Of a stretch of 64,000 nucleotides of DNA, positions 58,840 to 64,000 are shown one piece after another. Positions within the stretch are counted from its first letter, which is position 1, and every line of letters starts with the position of its first letter. This DNA comes from Chelonoidis abingdonii (lineage: Eukaryota > Chordata > Testudines > Testudinidae): assembly GCF_003597395.2 (NCBI RefSeq), contig NC_133777.1:8985192-9049191 (forward strand). Direction: 5' to 3'. A program made the position numbers and the translations under genes. The notes under the pieces were generated by a model that saw only the letters and a program-made list of their open reading frames with translations, ran no database searches and was not told where the DNA came from.

Positions 58840-60110
58840 AGACTAGAATCCACCACACTCTCCCATAGCTGTCTCATCCTTGCAGGGTTAATGGGAATAA
58901 ATACTTACTTTGGTCACTGAAGTCATCAGCGACGACTTAGCCTCTCTGAGGCTATTGAGGCTCGCCAACAGGAAAATGAAACCCATCCTTGATTTGACAA
59001 GTCCAGATGTTCCACACATTGGTTCATAGAAATATCCAGCTGCATAGTGAAACTTCGGGGACTGAGAGATGGCTGACGCACATTGCAGGGCATAGAAAGG
59101 ACTTCTGGAAGCTCAGTGCCCCTAAGCACCGTAAGCACTGCCTTGGGAAGGAGGCCAAGAAACATTCACAGGCAGTCTGAAGGGGTGGGGAGTGCTAGTG
59201 AGGGGCTGCTGAGGTCCTTTGAGGTGTGGCATTGGTCTTAGTAATAACATGGGAAGACTAGAGCAGATGCTTTTAACAGCTGATGGCATAATAGGTATGT
59301 GATGGGGTTTCTCCCATCACCTGCTGGAGAAGAGAAAGAGCCTCAGTTAGAGAAATGCTCCCCACCTGTGGGCTGATGGACTGACTGCCTTCTGGCCAGA
59401 GGAGGCAGAGCTAGGTAAGGCTCATTAGACAGCTGGGTCTTATCACGGAGCCTGAGGGAGCTGGCAGAAAAGGCCGGGCCCACTGTCCAGGAGAGACTCA
59501 CTTGGAAGGGAAATCCCAAGAGTGAAGCTGGTGATTCTGACATAGTCCTACAAAGGGGAAGGGGGCCTTCTTGTTTACCATTGACTGAAGCTAATTACAC
59601 TGGGCGGTTGATACCTCAGAAGGGACCAGATTGGAGAAATGTCTTGGTTGGAGGGCTAGTCCCAGAACACAAAGGCAAAGGATAAACCGGTGTAGCACCA
59701 AGGAAGCAGCCAAAGGGGGTGTTAAAGGTACAGCTCAGTGCAACACCAAGTCTGGATGCAAGGAGGCGCTATGACTGTAAATAGAGGTGGTCACAAGGTG
59801 TTAGGGTCAAATCTCTGGCAGAGAGACACAGAAGCTCAGAACAAAGTGAAGGGGAAAGAGATTCTTCTTGCTAGCCTGCAAACACTCCTTCCTCTCCCTC
59901 TGTGACATGGGAGGCAGGGTGGTTTTTACTCCTCCCAGGAGACGGGGCACTGTTCAGGGGACACAGGTAGATTTGTGATGGGGGGGGGGTCTCTCCACTT
60001 TCTTGCAGACCTTTCATTGCATGTAGTCCCTAGTGCCTAGGTGTGCATGTACAGAATTGTATGCAAATCTCATTGTACCACATTTTGTCCCCATGGTTAC
60101 ATGTGGCACT
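58840..60110. other. Intergenic; nothing recognised
   Basis: No gene is seen. A G-run lies at about 59,980-59,990. The sequence otherwise contains no repeat that I can name. Confidence 0.4.
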
Positions 60111-60114
60111 TATT

Positions 60115-60208
60115 CATAGACTCATAGATTCTAGGACTGGAAGGGACCTGGAGAGGTCATCGAGTCCAGTCCCCTGCCCTCACGGCAGGACCAAATACTC
60201 TCTAGACC
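60115..60208 (-). repeat. CR1-type 3' tail (CR1 LINE or Cry SINE fragment)
   Basis: On the plus strand TCATAGACTCATAGATTCTA is followed by GGACTGGAAGGGACCTGGAG and AGGTCATCGAGTCCAGTCCC. This is the complement of the CR1 3' end with its octamer-like ATTCTATG repeats. The body is cut off after about 90 bases, as expected for a 5'-truncated retroposon. The shared tail means LINE and SINE cannot be told apart. Confidence 0.8.
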
Positions 60209-60584
60209 ATCATACCCATCAGCACAGTCACTCACAGAGGCACACGTGCGCACACAAACACACAATCCTAGGAATATGCTGATAAACGAACAGAAGCCAT
60301 CCAGAGCCTTTTCCGTGTTGCTGAAACTGATTGGCATCCATCACTAATTAATCCAAGATGAGTAGCTAATTCAGGACCTTGATTACGACGACTTAGCATA
60401 ATTAAAAAAAAAAGACAATCAGCAGCAGGAGCAGTGGAAGAAGCCTGCTAATCAGCGACGGTGTCTTGATGGGCTCAGCGCCTGGGTTTGCTCCTGCTGA
60501 TCTAGGCTATTTAAAGAGTTGAGGTCGAGGATGAAACAAAACAGTGAAGAGCTCGGTGATGTGTAACAACGCTCTGCCCTGTGA

Positions 60585-60715
60585 TAGTGCTTTTCAGTTA
60601 CGGCTCTCACAGCACTTGACCAGCACTTATAAACGTAGCTTCCCAGGAACCCTGGGAGGCATTTTTCAGATGGGGACACCAAAGCGCAGCAAGGTTTGGT
60701 GATTCGCCTGACAAG
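60585..60715 (-). repeat. MIR-like CORE-SINE, reverse orientation
   Basis: The segment GGGAGGCATTTTTCAGATGG is followed by GGACACCAAAGCGCAGCAAG and GTGATTCGCCTGACAAGCCA, the inverted order of MIR core blocks. The copy is divergent. Confidence 0.55.
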
Positions 60716-61017
60716 CCAGGGGCACGGCCAAGAATAAGTTACATGCTACACGATACCACTTGTGTTAACCGCCTTCCATGTAACAATCTGTCCCAACTTG
60801 CATTTCCCTCACACTCTGGTTTCCTTCCCTAGACCGGAAGAAGAATTCTGTGAAGCTCAATAGCTTGTCCCTTTCCTCAACAGATCTAGGACATCCTATA
60901 AATGATTTTTTAACATTCTGTGGGTTGTTGTTCTGCAGGGAGCCCAAAAAACGTGTATAAAGCTGTCTCCAGGACAGGCATATTCCCTTTGAAGAATCTG
61001 GTACTGGCAACTGTTGG

Positions 61018-61958
61018 TGTCATAAACAGATAGCTAAGGGTTAATGTTTCTTTTACCTGTAAAGGGTTAACAAAGGGAACCAAACACCTGACCAGAGGAC
61101 AATCAGGAAACAAGATTTTTCAAATCTTTTCAAAATCTCTCAAAGGGGAGGTAGGTTTTTGGGCCTATTAAATTGGGTGTGTGTGTTCTATTTTTTCGTA
61201 CTCGTCTCTGTTTGCTCTGCTCTGAGAGTGCCATCTCTCTATCATTCAGGCCTTTCTAATCCTTCTGTCCAAGATGTAAGTACAGAAGGTAGAAGACAAT
61301 AAGGCTTATTATTGGGTTCTTGTAGTTTACATGCGTGTTAGTTTGCTGGTAATGTTTTACATTGTATTTCTTTGGTTAAGAGCTGTCCTATTCATTGTTT
61401 CATTTTATAAGCCCAATGAACCCTGTATTGTCCACCTGTATTACAGAAGACTCATTTTTATGTCTTTTTTCTTTCTTTTTATATAAAGCTTTCTTTTTAA
61501 GACACTAGTTTCGATTTTTTTTCTCTTGTTAAGGCTATCGGATCACGAAGGGAGGAAATCCCTTTATATTAGGTCACTAAGCCTGCATTTGCAGGGACTC
61601 TTGAGTAGAGGTGTGAGAGGGAAACCTGATTTCCTACTCTTGTGTATGTGTTTCACGGACTTTGAAACACCTGGTGCATCTCATCCTAGTGGACCCAGGC
61701 GAGCAAGATCTGGCAGGAGTGTAAGAAGGGGAGGGAAGCGGATGAAGTGGGTTATTTCCCTTTGTTGTGAGACTCAGGGCATCTGAGTCTTGGGGTCCCC
61801 CAGGGAAGGTTTTGGGGAGACCAGAGTGAGCCAGACACTGGAATTTCTGGCTGGTGGCAGCGCTATCAGATCTAAGCTGGTAATTAAGCTTGGAGGTTTC
61901 ATGCAGGCACCCAGATTTTGACGCTAAGGTTCAGAATTGGGACTTATGCTTTATGACA
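61018..61958 (+). mobile_element. Solo LTR with perfect 5-bp target site duplication
   Basis: The 941-bp segment starts TGTCATAAACAGATAGC and ends CTTATGCTTTATGACA, so it has TG...CA ends within an 8-bp inverted terminal repeat (TGTCATAA / TTATGACA). GTTGG flanks both sides (61,013-61,017 and 61,959-61,963). A TATATAAAGC box-like motif lies at about 61,480-61,490. No internal retroelement sequence follows, so it is a solo LTR left by recombination between two LTRs. A 5-bp duplication fits an ERV-L/ERV3-type or Gypsy-type element. I cannot choose between them without the internal region. Confidence 0.9.
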
Positions 61959-61999
61959 GTTGGAAGACAGGATACTCAGCTAGATGGACCATTAGTCTG

Positions 62000-63495
62000 A
62001 CGAAAGTGCCCTAACCTCAGGAACTCTAACCCTAGCTCCAAGTGCCCTACACATAGGAACCCTAACCCTAGGGAGGGAAGCTGTACCCATAGGAACCATA
62101 GCCCTAGCTCCAAGTGCCCTACCATTAGGAACCCTAACCCTAGGGCGGGAAGCCCTACCCATATGAACCCTAACCCTAGGACGGGAAGCCCTACACATAG
62201 GAACCCTAACCCTAGCTCCAAGTAACCCACCCTTAGGAACCATAACCCTAGCTCCAAGTGCTCTACCCTTAGGAACCCTAACCCAATGGCGGGAAGCCCT
62301 ACTCATGGGATCCCTAACCATAGCTCTATGTGCCCTACCCATAGGAACCCAAACCCTAGAGTGGGGCACCCTATCCATAGGAACCGTAACTCTAGCGTGG
62401 GATGGCCTCCCCATAGGAAGACTAACCCTAGGGTATGAAGCCCTACACATAGGAACCCTAACCCTAGCTCCAAGTGCCCTACCCATGGGAACCATAACCC
62501 TAGCTCCCAGTGCCCTACCCTTAGGAACCCTAACCCTAAGGCGGGAAACCCTACCCATAGGAACCCTAACCCTAGGGCGGGGTGTCCAACCGATAGGAAT
62601 CCTAACCCTAGCTCCAAGTGCCTTTCCCTTAGGAACCCAAACCCTAAGGTTGGAAGCCCTACCCATAGCAATCCTAACCCTGGCTCCAAGTGACCCACCC
62701 TTAGGAACTCTAACCATAGCTCCAAGTGCCCTAAGGTTAGGAACCCTAACCCTAGAGTGGGAAGCCCTACCCATAGGAACCCTAACCCTAGCTCCAAGTG
62801 CCCTATCCATAGGAACCCTAACCGTAGGTCCAAGTGCCCTACCCTTAGGAACCCTAACTCTAGGGCAGGAAGCCCTACTCATAGGAACCCCAACCGTAGC
62901 TTCAAGTGCCCTATCCTTAGGAACCCTAACCCAAGCTCCAAGTGCCCTACCCTTACAAACCCTAACAACAGGGTGGGAAGCCCTACCCATAGGAACCGTA
63001 ACGCTAGCTCCAAGTGCCCTACCATTAGGAACCCTAACCCTAGCTCCAACTGCCCTACCCATAGGAACCCTAACCCTAAGGTGGGAAGCCCTACCCATAG
63101 GAAGTCTAGCCTAGCTCCAAGTGCCCTACACATAGGAACTCTAAACCTAGGGCAGGGCGCCCTACTCATACGAACCCTGACTGTAACTTCAAGTGCCCTA
63201 CCCTTCGGAACCCCAACCCTAGGGCCGGAAGCTCTACCCATAGGAACCCTAATCCTGGCTCCAAGTGCCCTACTCTTAGGAACCCTAACCCTAGGGCAGT
63301 GTGTTCTACCCATAGGAACCCTAACCCTCGCTCCAAGTTCCCTACCCTTAGGAACCCTAACCGTAGGGCAGGAAGCCCTACCCATAGGAACCCTAACCCT
63401 AGCTCCAAGTTTCCTACCCTGAAGAACGCTAATGCTAGGGTGGGAAGCCCTACCAATAGGAACCCTAACCCTAGCTCCAAGTGCCCTATCCTCTG
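62000..63495. repeat. 36-bp minisatellite with telomere-like CCCTAA motifs, 41 units plus a partial
   Basis: Every unit ends in a variant of GGAACCCTAACCCTAG, containing two consecutive telomeric CCCTAA-type hexamers. Two unit types differ in their first half: type A begins CTCCAAGTGCCCTACCC, and type B begins GGCGGGAAGCCCTACCC. From 62,036 to 63,474 there are 40 units, all 36 bases but one of 35. Middle units tend to run A-A-B (108-bp period) and the last eleven run strictly A-B (72-bp period). The period is divisible by three, so the array gives long repetitive open frames on both strands, which are not genes. Confidence 0.95.
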
Positions 63496-63499
63496 GAGG

Positions 63500-63800
63500 C
63501 TACAAGAATAACTCAGGTTCTAATACAGGTGAAGTCCTGAACCTAGAGAGAGGAATTGAATGGCGCAGAAACAGAAAGTTGGGATGTAAGCAAGAAGCAG
63601 CGCCCAATGCTTCGATAGAGTGGAATTACTTTCACTTGCCCCTTCAAACCGTCCTTCTAACACGTCATGTTACTGAACATTATAATCAAGGTTCCCACAC
63701 ACTCTGGGGTGAGAGGAGCCAAAATTTTCCAGCTAGGACCTTGGATTCTGCAGAAGCTTTGGGTCATTTTTTAAATTGAGGATTTTAGTGAGTTAAAGAC
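63500..63800. other. Unique sequence after the minisatellite; nothing recognised
   Basis: The last partial type A unit runs into single-copy-looking sequence at about 63,495. No gene or repeat is identified. Confidence 0.4.
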
Positions 63801-63804
63801 AAAA

Positions 63805-63962
63805 ATGACCTGCAGGAGGTCCACCGGAGCCACAGGACCACCGGACTCCCTGCAGGGAAGCCTGCGGAAGGTCCACCAGAGCCGCGGGACCGGCGAGCGA
63901 CAGAGACCCCCCTGCAGCATGCCGCCATGCTTGGGGCGGCAAAATTGCTAGAGCCAGCCCTG
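63805..63962 (-). repeat. GC-rich turtle-type dispersed repeat, opposite orientation
   Basis: It ends GGGGCGGCAAAATTGCTAGA followed by GCCAGCCCTG. Its complement begins CAGGGCTGGCTCTAGCAATT and TTGCCGCC, in parallel with the start of the element at 34,756. The interior has repeated GGTCCACC(G/A)GAGCC motifs. Confidence 0.65.
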
Positions 63963-64000
63963 CCCTATAGTTTTAGTTTTCAATATTTCCCAGAGTGTTA

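Noticed and set aside
61992..63098. A 368-codon open frame on the minus strand, and 269- and 221-codon frames on the plus strand, over the 36-bp array
   Set aside because: They exist because the repeat period is a multiple of three and the units lack stops in several frames. The peptides are 12-residue repeats in every frame and on both strands, with no start context or splice support.
62000..63495. CRISPR-like array reading (regular repeats with variable spacers)
   Set aside because: The units are contiguous 36-mers with no unique spacers, in vertebrate DNA. It is a minisatellite.

Overview
The window is vertebrate nuclear DNA, most likely from a cryptodiran turtle. Genes are broken into short exons by GT-AG introns, there is one CpG island, and interspersed repeats are dense. 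The turtle assignment rests on repeats I recognise: a tRNA-derived SINE with a CR1-like tail (Cry / tortoise pol III SINE type), fold-back MITEs with GTCTACACTGCA-type ends, a GC-rich element with a GCATTTTGCCGCC core, and a two-gene PIF/Harbinger-like transposon. No search was run, so the species is inference.

Layout. 1-14 kb holds no gene I can identify: non-coding flank with MIR-like SINEs, a 138-bp MITE, a 416-bp hAT-like MITE and a fold-back MITE. From 14.37 to 28.26 kb on the minus strand lies a complete, intact coding sequence for SLC29A4 (PMAT/ENT4, a polyspecific organic cation and nucleoside transporter). It has ten coding exons with GT-AG junctions, continuous phase, and 528 codons plus a stop. 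About 8 kb further upstream (35.6-36.7 kb) a CpG island contains a good minus-strand splice donor that suits the non-coding first exon, so the transcription unit probably spans about 22 kb or more. Two plausible polyadenylation signals facing each other at 5.16 kb (+) and 5.68 kb (-) could mark convergent gene ends.

36.7-64 kb has no host gene that I can support. It contains a nested cluster of repeats at 44.4-46.5 kb and a nearly complete 4.35-kb PIF/Harbinger-like transposon at 46,768-51,116. The transposon has terminal inverted repeats, flanking TCTATG direct repeats, and two convergent but frameshifted genes (a Myb/SANT-like protein and a DDE transposase). It also contains a 40-bp minisatellite (51.6 kb), a solo LTR with a perfect 5-bp target duplication (61,018-61,958), and a striking 1.5-kb minisatellite (62,000-63,495). 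The minisatellite's 36-bp units carry telomere-like CCCTAA motifs and alternate in two types with higher-order order. Long open frames across that array are a by-product of the 36-bp period.

The only functioning protein gene I can support is SLC29A4. The most unusual structure is the telomere-motif minisatellite. I found no microbial-type systems, CRISPR arrays or true tRNA/rRNA genes.
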